DNA of 64,000 nt from Lucinisca nassula (lineage: Eukaryota > Mollusca > Bivalvia > Lucinida > Lucinidae), in assembly GCA_963580285.1 (NCBI GenBank), contig OY757011.1:102330316-102394315 (forward strand). Direction: 5' to 3'. The stretch's first letter is position 1, and each line of letters begins with the position of its first letter. The notes beneath the pieces were generated by a model. The model was not told where the DNA came from. It did not search any database and saw only the letters and a list, made by a program, of their open reading frames with translations. A program made the position numbers and the translations under genes. Positions 9,367 to 22,000 of the stretch are shown piece by piece.

Positions 9367-10857
9367 ATACTAGTTATTTGGCGGAAATTGTTTTTTTTTT
9401 GTGTGTGTATTCAAGGGCAGGTAACTCTGAAGTAAAAAATATGATCTGGCCTGAATTCGAACTCATCCAAGATTTAATGGTTGTGCTGATTATCTGCATG
9501 TTTAATGAAGACTGGATCAAAACTAAACAAGTTATTGATCGGAAACCATAATTTTTTGCATTCAAGGGAGAGATACTCTGAAGTGAAAATTCCGATCTGG
9601 CCTAAATTCGAACTCATCTGAGATTTTATGGATATGCTGATTACCTACACGTTTCATGAAGATCCAATAAAAAATAAGCAAGTACTTGAGCGGAAACCAT
9701 CAGTTTTTACGTTCAACGGCAAGTAACTCTGAAGTGAAAAATCCGATCTGGCCCAAATTCATACTCATCCGAGATTTAATGGATGTGCTGATTATCTGTG
9801 AGTTTGAAGACTGGATCAAAACTAAACAAGTTATTGAGCGGAAACCGTTTTTTTTCGTTAAAGGGCATGTAACTCTGAAGTGAAAATTCCGACCTGGCCC
9901 AAATTCGAACTCATCTGAGATTTTATGGATATGCTGATTACCTACACGTTTCATGAAGATCCAATAAAAAAATAAGCAAGTACTTGAGCGGAAACCATCA
10001 GTTTTTACGTTCAACGGCAAGTAACTCTGAAGTGAAAAATCCGATCTGGCCCAAATTCATACTCATCCGAGATTTCATGGATGTGCTGATTATCTGTGAG
10101 TTTGAAGACTGGATCAAAACTAAACAAGTTATTGAGCGGAAACCGTTTTTTTTTTGTTCAAGGGCAAATAACTCTGAAGTGAAAATTCCGACCTGGCCCA
10201 AATTCGAACTCATCGGAGATTTTATGGATATGCTGATTACCTGCAAGTTTCATGAAGAGCCAATCAAATAAACAAGTTATCAAGCGGAAATCATCATTTT
10301 GTGCGTTCCATGGGCAAGTAACTCTGAGGTGAATCATCCGTTCTGGCTCAAATTCGAACTCATCCTAGATTTAATGGATGTGCTGATTATCTGTAAGTTT
10401 GATGAAGACAGGATCAAAACTAAACATGTTATTGAGCGGAAACCATATTTTTTTTTGCATTCAAGTGCAAGTAACTCTGAAGTTAAAATTCCGATCTGGT
10501 CCAAATTCGAACTCATTCAAGATTTTATGGATATGCTGTTTATCTGCAAGTTTCATGAAGATCCAATTAAAATAAACAAGTTATTGAGCGGAAACGATTT
10601 TTACCATTATAATTCAATAGAAGACAACTGTTGCCATGGAAACCAGAGTTTTGATTGATTCTGTCCGAAAACATTATGCAGTTAATCCACCTACCCAACA
10701 ATGGTGCACATGACATTTGATCAAGACTGACCCACTGGTCTTAGATATATTCCTGTTTGAAAGTGTGGACGATGACGACGGGCGACGACGGACAACGGAG
10801 CCTTGCTATACTATAAGCTCACCTTGTGAGCCTTCGGCTCAGGTGAGCTAAAAATAA
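9367..10857 (+). repeat. Higher-order satellite array, dimer about 298 bp
   Basis: Two alternating ~149-bp monomers. Type A has GATGTGCTGATTATCTG..GACTGGATCAAAACTAAAC; type B has GATATGCTGATTACCT..CATGAAGATCCAAT. The stretches at 9686 and 9984 repeat almost perfectly 298 bp apart, so a dimer has been duplicated. The short frames on both strands come from the repeat and are not genes. It ends in GGACGACGG and the CTCACC/GGTGAG hairpin. Confidence 0.8.
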
Positions 10858-10861
10858 CGAA

Positions 10862-10948
10862 TATCCCCGTAAACCCCAGTTTTCTCTTTATAAAGTGGGG
10901 TTTAAGGGGTCTTCTTTTCACGGAATTGTTCACTTGATGGTACTTACG
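10862..10948 (+). mobile_element. Right half of CATNACGA MITE
   Basis: CCCGTAAACCCCAGTTTTCTC..AAGTGGGGTTTAAGGGGTC matches the right-hand secondary hairpin of the family. The left arm and the central hairpin are absent. Confidence 0.6.
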
Positions 10949-11107
10949 AAAATGAATCTGGTGTCAGTCAGTATAAGACACAACTATAACATGGATTTTA
11001 GATTTGCTGTATTTCAAATTGAACAAATAAATAAACTGCATCAACAGAAATGCTATAAATAACATGGACGGATAGCAAATAATGACATCTGTCTGCGTAA
11101 TCACATC

Positions 11108-11174
<67 letters not shown>
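11108..11174. repeat. (GA)n microsatellite
   Basis: About 33 perfect GA units. The Ser/Leu-repeat frame on the minus strand is an artefact of it. Confidence 0.95.
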
Positions 11175-11176
<2 letters not shown>

Positions 11177-11441
11177 AATTGTCATAGAGTTCAGATGTAC
11201 ACTCTTTTAGTTTAAGGAGAATTGATAACGGAAAACAAACAAACAAACAACAAAAAAAATCTCCCCCTTTTTTGTCCTTGTCAAAAGGAGAAAAAAATCA
11301 ATTTTCCCTTATTTTGGATAGATTGTCTATGCAACATTGCACTAGATATTTTTTTTTTCATTACATGAATATATGAAAACTTTTTTCAGTTTTTCAGATG
11401 AAGGGGTCTAAAAACTAATCAGGCTATTTTACACGAAGTTT

Positions 11442-11530
11442 GGTTTGGGGTTTAACGGTCCATTCAACACTATTAATGCCATATCGAACCGGTCAATTTC
11501 CCCAATCACAGGTTGCAATCAGCGTAAGGG
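11442..11530 (-). mobile_element. SINE 3' end fragment
   Basis: TTTGGTTTGGGGTTTAACGG..CAACACTATTAATG is the reversed SINE tail. The body is lost. 11531-11867 holds no gene I can support. Confidence 0.5.
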
Positions 11531-11867
11531 GCGTGGAGATGGTTGGGTGGGGGTGGAATGTAGCTGTAGATCAAACTGTTCTTTTTGAATATGGTGATAC
11601 TTGCTTCAATTCTCGCAAATTCCATCTCGAGAAATCTTTAATCTCTGAGGCTAATTCAAATAGAATGGTAATAACATTTTCTCTGTAAATATTGCCCCGA
11701 CCCCTTGAGGATTGTAGCAGTCTACTGTCTATATTAGCCCAATATTGAAGCTAAAACTCCAGAGAAGCTTTAGAATGGACTTTTTTTTCATCATTCTTCT
11801 ATGTCCTCAATCTCTCGTTGTTGCGTTTTATTCCAGTCTGAAAGAGAGTGTTTGAAACATAATTACA

Positions 11868-12146
11868 CATTACGATAACACACCCGTGTGACATAGTGCA
11901 TTTTTCACATCTCCAAAACAGTCACTTTTCTGATGAAAATCCGTGATAGTTTTCTTATTTATACAGCAAACATAGGTTGTGGGTGCTCGTTAGAACCGCC
12001 TCATTGAGGCGGTTCTAACGAGTACCCACAACCTATGTCTTGGAGCAGAAATAAGAAAAATAATGTTTACCCCTGTAAACCCCAGTTTTCTCTATATAAA
12101 GTGGGGTTTAGAGGGGTGCTCATTTCATGGACTTGTCCACGTTATG
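11868..12146 (+). mobile_element. CATNACGA palindromic MITE, complete
   Basis: A 279-bp copy from CATTACGATAACACACCCGT to CCACGTTATG. The central hairpin GTGGGTGCTCGTTAGAACCG..CGGTTCTAACGAGTACCCAC is followed by GAGCAGAAATAAGAAAAA and the second hairpin AACCCCAGTTTTC..AAGTGGGGTT. Confidence 0.85.
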
Positions 12147-12288
12147 AGCTATTTCTGATGTAATAAAGTACAGAAACTACTAAAAATTCGAATTCTAGTT
12201 GCATTTTTGTTTGAATGTTTCAGTTTCATTTTTTTTTTGTTTTCCTTCTTCTAAACATGAACCCATAAGACCATCGATATTTGGTCTT

Positions 12289-12294
12289 TTTATT
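12289..12294 (-). terminator. Candidate DUOXA polyadenylation signal
   Basis: AATAAA on the minus strand, about 600 nt beyond the TAA at 12893. The stretch 12295-12892 would be 3'UTR; I see no other gene in it. Only the hexamer supports this. Confidence 0.3.
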
Positions 12295-12892
12295 GGGATT
12301 AGGACTAAGCTTCAAGCACCTGTGATATGTTCCAAAAAGGTAAGAACTGAAAGCTATGTATTGTAGAAGCTACAAGATCATTTACTCTCATTCAAAATTC
12401 CACAAAGGAATCAATGGTCCCAAAAGGACAAGAAAGTATAAGCCACACTGTAATGAAAGGTAGGGAGGCCTCAACGGTCGCCATACATTCCCTTTTCATA
12501 TCTTTGGTGATGTTAAATATTTTAGATAAGGTGGTTTCAAATTATGAGGATTGGACACGACGGACATGCTTTGCGTCTTTTCCTGCAAGGTTGGTTTCCA
12601 TAAACAAAATATATTCAAAAAGAGGTACCTTAAGAGAACGTAGATCCAGATACCTATTGAAAGAAAACTATAATTGAAAGAAAGTATAGCCAGTACTCCT
12701 GGGCAAGGACATAGCAAACCCTGTGTTGTGACGACGGTTTGTAAGCAGCAAAGAGACATATTAATCTGCATATCTGCCAAACCCATAGAGAACCTTCCAT
12801 TGCCGTTCTTAACTTAGCCAAGCGCCCCGAACAGTGAAGACTGAGCAGAATGATTTGAGTCCTCACTCTTCACACTGTCATCTCATAGAAGT

Positions 12893-13099
12893 TTACCTTT
12901 TGTTTCGGCTGGGTGACACTTTCCCATTAAAGAGCTGATTCCTTTTTCTGAACCGGATATGACTAGGTGATCTGGGATCACTAAATGCAGGATCGTGTGT
13001 GGTCCGACGTGAAACAGATCTTTTACCAGTGTGAAGCATAGAATTGCTAGAAGGCCTTTGACGTGGCTTTTGAAATCTCCCAAGTATATTTTTGGAAAC
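12893..13099 (-). CDS. DUOXA: DUOXA terminal coding exon 9 (residues 409-476)
   Basis: A 207-nt exon with acceptor ATATATTCAG|GTT, running open in phase 0 to TAA at 12895-12893. It encodes a basic, Ser/Arg-rich disordered tail (GRFQKPRQRPSSNS ... VSPSRNKR). Support is the exact phase and open frame; the sequence itself has no family signature I recognise, so this exon is less certain than exons 1-7. Confidence 0.75.
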   Translation of the reverse strand, partial: VSKNILGRFQKPRQRPSSNSMLHTGKRSVSRRTTHDPAFSDPRSPSHIRFRKRNQLFNGKVSPSRNKR

Positions 13100-16000
13100 C
13101 TGAATATATAAAATATCAAATTTTATGTTTAATACCAGATTTGATGTTCTTTGTTTTGATTTAAAGATGATAAATAAATAAAACTAAATAAATAACTAAA
13201 AATTGAAAAGGGAACCAGCCGTGTTTTTTTTTTGTCCCACGGAGATCTTTCTAAATGAAATGCAGGAGAAATTATATTATTCTGGTCACAAAAAGGAAAA
13301 TTAAGAAACAACAACAACAACAACAACAGCAGCAAGCATATCACTCCCAGAATGGACCATTCTTAAAGGATTCAGTCCTCGAGGGGAACAAATTCTTTCC
13401 TTTAAGGACAGTTCCTAATATGCAAGGAAATGCTTTTTTTTTATTTAGATGAGTTTTCTGTGTAATGTATGCATTTGCATATTAGGCATTGTGAGCGTTA
13501 ATCCATGGTTAAGTGCGTTACCTTTGTTTTAGAAATGAGATTTTCCTCGTACTCGTCATCTGTCGGTTCTAGTTCTGAATCGGAAGAATAATCCGTCCAG
13601 TCTGCGTCACTTCCTGTTACATTACATCCCTGATTTGCACTCGCTCCTAGTTGTACTCCAGAGGTCTTGGAAACTTTGCCGTCGCCATCAATTTCGACAA
13701 TCTCCAACAGTTCTGTGTCATCGGATTTAGATGATGGGGATGAAGACGAATATGATGACTTGGAGACCTTTGAACCTGTAAGATATGTGGATTTTACAAT
13801 ATCAATAAAGTAGTTTTACTGCTTTTGTCGTATTTGCAGACGACAAAGTTTCGTCTGCAATTGCTATCTATGGCAAGCCAAGTGCACAATAAATCTTTAA
13901 ACCTCAGTTTGAATTTGAAACCTCAGTTTAAAGGTTTCAAACTAGGGGTTGAAATCTTCAAACCACGGTTTCAAAGTAAAACAGCATAATAATTCTTTGA
14001 ACAAGTTTCAACTTTCAATCTGGGGTTTCAATCCTTATTTTAAAAAATCAAATCTCAGTTTCAACGTCAAATGCACAATAAATCTTCAAACCATGGTTTG
14101 AACTCTTAAACTGTGGTTTAAAGGTTGAAACAGTACTTTAAGGAATGTGATACATTAAACGACTTTAAACTAGAGTTTTAATATTTGAAACTATGGTTTA
14201 AAAATGACAACGATAAATAAGTATGCAAATGGCGTCATAACCCGATATTCAAACTTTGGACCGAGGTTTGAAGATTTATTGTACATCTGAATTTGAAACT
14301 GGGTGGTATTCAATTTTTAAACTAAGAATTGAAGTAAAGGTATTAGAAAAAAAAAATTATAATCCCAGTTTGAAAGCTTAACCGTGGTTTACAGAATGAC
14401 AGTGCAGGTTTTCTTTGAAACCGTGGTTTGAAGTTTTCAAACCCTAGTTTGAAAACTTCAAACAAACCGTTGTTTAAAGCTTAATTGTGTACATGGCTTG
14501 TTATAGCTATGATAAAGACTACTTGGGAATATTTTTCATCACGTTAACAAGTCTATGTAATGAAAACCCATTTAAAGCCCACTTTATAAAGAGAAAAGTA
14601 GGTTGTACAGGGGTACTTTCCTTATTTTTTTTCAAAACATAGAATGGAGGCCTAAGTTAGATAAAGGCAAATTATTAAAAATAACTAACATTTCAATTAT
14701 GCAGTTTTTGCCCCTAAATGATATTTTCTTTTTTAAAAGAGCCCAGCAGACTGCAGCAATTGAAAGGGAACCAGAAAGAACCCCTAAGAACCACTGGACA
14801 AATTAATCTAGTTTTAAAAGTTAAAAAAAAATCAATTTTGCATTTTTTTTTTTTGCCACCCCCCCCCCCCCCCAGGCCATTTCTTGTGTTTGCCCCCTAA
14901 GGCCATTTCTTGTGTAAAAGAGTTAAACAAATTGCAGCAGTCGAAAGACACACAAAACGTACCCCAAAGAACAAATAAATGCAACCCTTTAGCTATATAT
15001 TGCATTTAAAAACTAGAAATGTGTCAATACGACACAGATGCCCCCGCCCAGGGGTCACCTCACCCCAATAGACTCATATTATAATAACACCTGCATTGGA
15101 TAGCATAACTCGCCTGAAAAAGTTTCCTTGTGGTCATTGGCATAGGTTGGGGTATTGCTAATTAAACCTTTGAAAAACAACTATCATCATACCAAATATG
15201 AACTTATTCTATCAAATGGTTTGGAAAATATGAGCTCTTAAAAATATTAAGATTAAAAATTTCTAAGTGTGAAACCTTGACCTTGAGGTCATGGGGCAGA
15301 GGCGGGGTTTTGACTGAATTAAACTTTTGATCTGTATCTATCATCATTCTAAATATGAAGCAAATCCATAGAATAGTTTAGGAAATATGATCTCTAAAAA
15401 GACATAACATAAAAAATTTCTAAGTCTGTGACCTTGATCTTGAGGTCAGGGGTTGGGGTATGGCTGAATAAAACTTTGGACCTGTAATTGTCGTCATACC
15501 AAATATGAAGCAAATCCATTATATAGTTTGGAAAATATGAGCTATTAACATGCTTAAATTTGAAAATTTCTATGTCTATGACCTTGACCTTGAGGTCATG
15601 GTCATGGGGGTACTGCTGAATATCACTTTGGACCTTTATCTATGATAGCACCAAATAAAAAACACAATCCATCATATGGGTTAGATAATATGAACTCTTA
15701 AAAAATCAACATTAAAAATTTCTAAGTTTGTGACCTTTACCTTGAAGATGCTTCCACGCAGAACTGAAACTGACCCGTACCCTAGTACTGGTAAACCGCT
15801 TAGAGGATCTAAGCCTGCCCAGGCAAAGCGGTGCGAGTCGGCCCGCCCATGCTTATAAACCCTATTGGTTTCATTGGAAAGCAGGGCTTGAGATGTCATT
15901 TCATCTCAATGTCAGGTAAAAGTCCCACAAAATTGGAAGCACCGTCTCCAAAATGACCTTTACAGTGTTGACGGGGACGTTAAACCTCAAATCAAACAAA

Positions 16001-19000
16001 CAAATTGACCTTGAAGTCTTATGCATGAGTGGGGGTATTGCCAAATAAACCTTTGGACCTGTATCTATCATCATAACAAATTTATATAAACCATCTTTAT
16101 CATATGGTTTGGAAAATACTAGCTCCTTGAAAACTTTAACATTAAAAATTCTAAGTCTGTGACCTTTACCTTGAGATCATGGGTATGGGCGGGGGTATTG
16201 CTGAATGAATCTTTGGACGTACACCTATCATCGTAACAAATATGAACCGAATCAATCATAAAAGTTCAGGTTCTAACTGGTACAAATATCTTAACCTGAG
16301 TCTTAAAAATTAAAAATTTCTAAGTTGGTGACCCTGACCTTGAGGTCATAGGCATGAGTGGGGGTATTGCTGAATAAAACTTTGCACCTATATGTATCAT
16401 CATGCCAAATATGAACAAAATCAATCATATGCTTTGGAAGATATTAGTTGTTAAATAATAAGGTTCTACCTGGTACAAATATCTTAACCAGAGTCTAAGT
16501 CTATGACCTTGACCTTGAGAACATAGCCATGAGTGGGGGTATTGCTCAATAAAACTTTGCACCTATATCATCATACCAAATATGAACCAAAACCATCTTA
16601 TACTTTGTAAGATATGAGCTCTTAAATAATAAGGCTCTACCTGGTACAAATACCTTAACCTGAGTCTTCAACATTAAAAATTTCTAAGTTCATAACCTTG
16701 ACCTTGCAGTCATAGGCATGGGTGTGGGTAGTGCTGAATAAAACTTTGGACCTATATCTATCATCACCCAAAATATGAACCAAATCCATCGCATAGTTTG
16801 GAAAATATGATCTCTTAAATGTTCAGGCTCTACCTGGTACAAAAACCTTAACTTGAGTCTCACAGGATTACGTACGTACGTACTTACGTACGTACGTACG
16901 TACACACTTCCTTACAGAAGGACGAACATTCGGACGCAAGTACGCACGTACACACGTACCCACGGACGCACGTCAGGAAAACCGAAAAAACTATATGACC
17001 CGGCATCATCCGACGCGGGAGGTATAAAACGAAATTTATATTTGACAAAACAAGTTCTACAAACTTGCAAGTAATAATATCTGTTTATGCGAAAGAAGAA
17101 GAAGAAGAAGAAGAAGAAGAAGAAGAAGAAGAAGAAGAAGAAGAAGAAGAAGAAGAAGAAGAAGAAGAAGAAGAAGGAGAAGACGAAGAAAAACCCTCCA
17201 CCAGGATTTGAACTCACGACACTCTGGTTCAGAGTCCAACACTCTATTTACTGCACCACAGGAACGACAGAACAAAGGAAAGTAATACAGAGGAAATAAT
17301 TAACTTAAAAAAAGTCTAATTTAAGCCAAAACAACCTGGGAAATGTTGTAAAAAAGCATATGCAAAATATTGTTTTTTCTTCTTCTTCCTGTTGTTAAGT
17401 TGATTTGAAAATAATTGTAATAAAAAACACAAATAAGAGCTTGCAGGTAAACTTTGCCCAAATGCGGACACCGACGTCGACGACGGACGCCGGGATATGG
17501 CAATAGCTCCCCCTAACTTTCGCAAGGCGAGCTAAAACTGATATAAGCATGTGTTTGCGGACACAAAACTGGATGCCTGTGTTCTATCAAAATGCGAAAG
17601 ACATACAGCTGTAGGGTGGTGGAATCAGTCTACCATTAGACAAGGTCAGTGACGAGTAACGTCATGGCGCCGTCCGTGACAGCCTTTTTTTTTTTTTTTA
17701 CTGAATTTCATTTAATTTCTTCAGCAATAAAATCAGTTTTAATTCGTTATACTCGCTTCTCATGGTACCAAGGGTTCCATGGTACCGAGGTAAACAATAT
17801 TTTGCTGCATTTTGAATCTTGTACAATTCACATGGGCTTGATATCTTCACATCAATGAAGTAGGATATATATCTTTCCATTGGTATATTTATCATTACAT
17901 TTTTATGATAAATATCTGGATAAATATCTAGAAAGTTAAAAAGCAGTTGAAATCTGATTTTTCACATTTTCTCTTCACCCCCTGGTTGTTAAATTTGTCT
18001 TTTATTTATTTTTGAAATACCCATGTTTTTTATTTTGTGGCTTAAAAGTTTTTTCTCGGGTAGGTCTTATAAGTTGAAACATGGAAGAACAATGCTGTTT
18101 GTTTCCGGTTGATATATACTGCCTTCTATATGCATGGGTATTCGTTAAGTAGTGAAAGTGAATTTTAGCCTCAAGTGCACAGGCAATCTATGCATGTGTT
18201 CTTTAAATTACTTTAAACAATCGCAGTGTTTCTGTGCCCCAATGACACCTCTGAGTATACGCTTAGAACATTAAGTTAACTGAAGAATCAAACTTGCTTG
18301 TCTTTCATACAACCCTCGTGATAAATTGTAACCCCTGTGTCTCAACTGTAGCTGACTTTATTGTACCATTTGTAGGATTAAAAGCAGACAAAAATTATTT
18401 TACGTAATTTTTGAAGTTTTCTCTATTTTAAATACTAATGTTTATTATTTTAAGTAATATGAAAAACCATTACATGTATTTTTAATCGAATCAGTTTTCT
18501 ACATTTGTCACTTTTTTTTGCCTTGGTATCATTGGAATGCCTGTTGGCATTAGAAAATTCTGCCTGGGTACATATCTAATATGTTTGTAAATACATGCTG
18601 AAGTATTGTGATAATTTCTCCTCCTTAATTGTAAGAAATGACCCTATGGAAAATTAACATAAAATCATTTTAGTGCTGAATAGCTCTAACTGTGAAATAT
18701 TTATACTGTAACATTAACTACCTTGGTACCATGGGAAGCCGGCCTATATGATAAACAGAATCTTACATTTGTGGCCGTATGGAATTTATAAAATTTGCCA
18801 ATGGCTCGTTTGATAAATTTTATATAAAATTACCCTTCGAATAAGATCATTTATCTTATATACAAAACGATAGGATTCTAGCCCGGTATTATCGGGCGGA
18901 ACAGTTACAATGTAAGCCCACCGAATTTACAGGTCAGCACTTAAAGATTGAAAACACAAAAGGCCTGAAGAAGACTTCCTTTTCTTAGTTAGAGATTCAT

Positions 19001-22000
19001 TTTTGTGGAATTTTTCGATATGTAAACTCCGGCGAATCACTCACAAACTGCAAAGTTTGTGAGTGATTCGCTGGAGTTTACACATCGATAAAATCCACAA
19101 AAATGATAATTCATTCCTTTTAATTCCAATTTTCTCATCGAAATATTAAATTTATCACCAAAAATTTAGGAATTCTTTCAAAAGTGTAAGAATTAACAAT
19201 GCCACGGAGGAATAATTATTCCATTAGCAAATGCCATCTTTGAAAGAAAACCAAGCGAAAAATACGTCAAGTCTTTAAATTCAGTTTATTTGTCTTCGAA
19301 CATTTACCTTTTGAATAGTTTTCCATCTTTTAATCGAACGCTGTTGACGTCTTTTATATATAATGACATAACGCGAGGGCTCTAAACGTGCTCTTTGACG
19401 TCACGTCATATTACTACCGGTCGCTGTGTGAAACGGATCTGACATTCTTTCTCATGGAATTTATCGAAGCGATATAGAATTGAAATTATAATGCTATGAT
19501 TTGGTTTATACCTTCTCTTGAAATATTGTAGTCATCTTGCCTGACGTCAGCACCAAAGAAGTTAGCGATAGTTTCCGGTAATCTCAAGTCCATGATTAAA
19601 ATGATAAACCCGCATAAGATACACAGACAACCTGGAAAATATGACGGCTTATAAATCAAAGCACTGACAGCACTGGTGGTTAGTTTACCTATCCACACTT
19701 TTCCTGGGCAGGCTTATACGCAAGTGGTTAACCAGTACAGTGCAAATTCTTTCGCCAGAAAATGACAACTGACCTTCTTGAATCAGCGGAAGGGAGAGAA
19801 TGGCAGTAGAAAAGATATCATATTTAATCTCAACGAAAGAATGTTACCGACCCCGGCAGGAATCGAACCCGCGTCCTCCTGATCACCTGTCAGACGCGCA
19901 TCAGACTGAGCTACAGAGGCCGCGGCGAAAATTAATTTTTAACGTTCAAGATCTGCCAAAGACAGTGGACAGAGTTGAAAGCCATGCAGTCCTTCATGAA
20001 CTAGCTGGGATTGTTGAAGTTAAGATTGCGGAAAATGAAATTTTACCTTTTAATTTCTTCTTTATTTTTTTAGGAAAGCTTGAAATGCGCGACCCACAGT
20101 ATTATGTATAGACATGTTCATGTCTGACGTGTTGATCGAGCAAGAATGTCGTGCCTGATAACCAATAACGGTCTACGTTGTTTACAAAGAAATGGGATTT
20201 GAGCAAAACTTACAGTAGTTAAAAAAAATTAAGACCAATCCTCAAACTCAGGATTGACTTGTACAAAGGTATTAAATGGAAAATTCTTACTACGGGCCAA
20301 TTCTGTTTCAGCATTCCATTCCTGGCACTGCTATCAAATGTTTCTTTTCAATGTAAAGATCAAAGATCTGAATAGCAATCAAGTTCTTTTATCTGACATA
20401 TTTTGACAATCGAAAGGTTCACTGTACTAGGTCAAGAGCACGCCCACTTGCCAGTGATGACCACTGATTGGTCACTGTACCGCCAACATCACCAAAAATA
20501 TTGTGTCATATTGAAATTTACGCCAGGCACTGTACTGTACAGGTGGCACACTTGACCATCACGAAAACACATGTATATAACTTTGACCCCCTTGAACCCC
20601 AATTTTATATGGTAAAACTGGGGTTTACAGGGGTAAATCTTATTTTTTCTTATTTCTGCTCTAAAATATAGCCTGTTGTGTACACGTTAGAACCGCCTCG
20701 ATGAGGCGGTTCTAACGTGTACCCACAATCTAAATTTTGAGCAGAAATCAGAAAAATATCATAATTTTTCATATTAAAATTTTCAGTTTTTCGGTGATAA
20801 AGGTTACAATGTATTTGTATAGGCGTGTTTTCGTAATGACTGTCAAACATGATTGACTTGTCTTCACAGTGCTTTGTGACAAATTGAGTACATTGTTGCC
20901 ACACACCTTGACAAATCATATGAGGGTATCTTATGGGTAAGGATGAAGGATAAGATGAACAATGTTAATATGGTTATATGTGTTTGCTACCTGTCACCAG
21001 AGAACTCATCCAGACAGGAAGATGCCTTTGGCTTTTATGATAATCTGCTCTCTGGTATTTATCAATATCAGGGTATTGGACCCGTATGATTTTAGGTGAC
21101 GTAAACAGAAGATGTGGCGATTTAAAAGATTATATAGAAGGGATAGACAGTTTGTGCGACCATGAGGTTATTGATTATCAGACTAATAGATATTGCCACT
21201 TTTTGAATGATTTCCTGATAAATAGTAATTTTTGCATTATAAATGATAGAAACAGTAATAAGAATGATTTTACAAGTGTCAAAGGGTCATCGGTTGTAGA
21301 TTATTGTTTCGTAAGCCATGCTGATTTGCATATGTTTTCAGAATTTTGCGTATATACAGCTTCAGAGCTTAGCAATATGTATACCAACACGCTTGGGGTT
21401 GTTCCATCAACGATTCCCGACCACTCGTGCTTAACGTGGGTTATTAATATTCAGAATTATATAACACACTGTCATTCTCAAGACACTGATGATCAGTCAG
21501 AAAATAATCCAGATACTAAATTCAATGTCAAAACAATCCCCGATAATTTCGCAACAGATGATGCGTTTATTAACGAAATACACACATGTGTTTTGCAGTT
21601 AGAGCGAAACCTTTGCTAACAGCGAGACATTGATCAAGCATACACGGAAGTGTGCAACATAATTAAGAATGAAACGTTGGAAAAAGTAGAACATAAAACT
21701 ATTTAAAAGAATGGCCGGGTATCTAATAAGCGAAGCCTTGGTGGAACGATGATCTAAGTGTCTTATGGAACGAGACCTGTGTTGGCGAAAGAAACTGGTT
21801 AAGTTGTAAAACTCCAAGGGGAAAACAACGACTAAGGATATTGTATGTAAATAAACGTAAGCTGTTTGATAAAAAATATCCAAAGAGCAAAACGTAGGAA
21901 TTGGTATGAGGTACAGACCGATTTGGTAAAGACGTCTGAAGACAACCCGCAAATGTTCTGGAAAACAATAGGTAAAGTAGGGGTAGCTTTTGATAAACAG

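Noticed and set aside
9686..10658. Small proteins in the 9.4-10.6 kb region
   Set aside because: Identical short peptides recur with the satellite dimer; no family similarity.
16912..17299. Poly-Phe, poly-Leu and poly-Lys frames
   Set aside because: Translation of (GAA)n.
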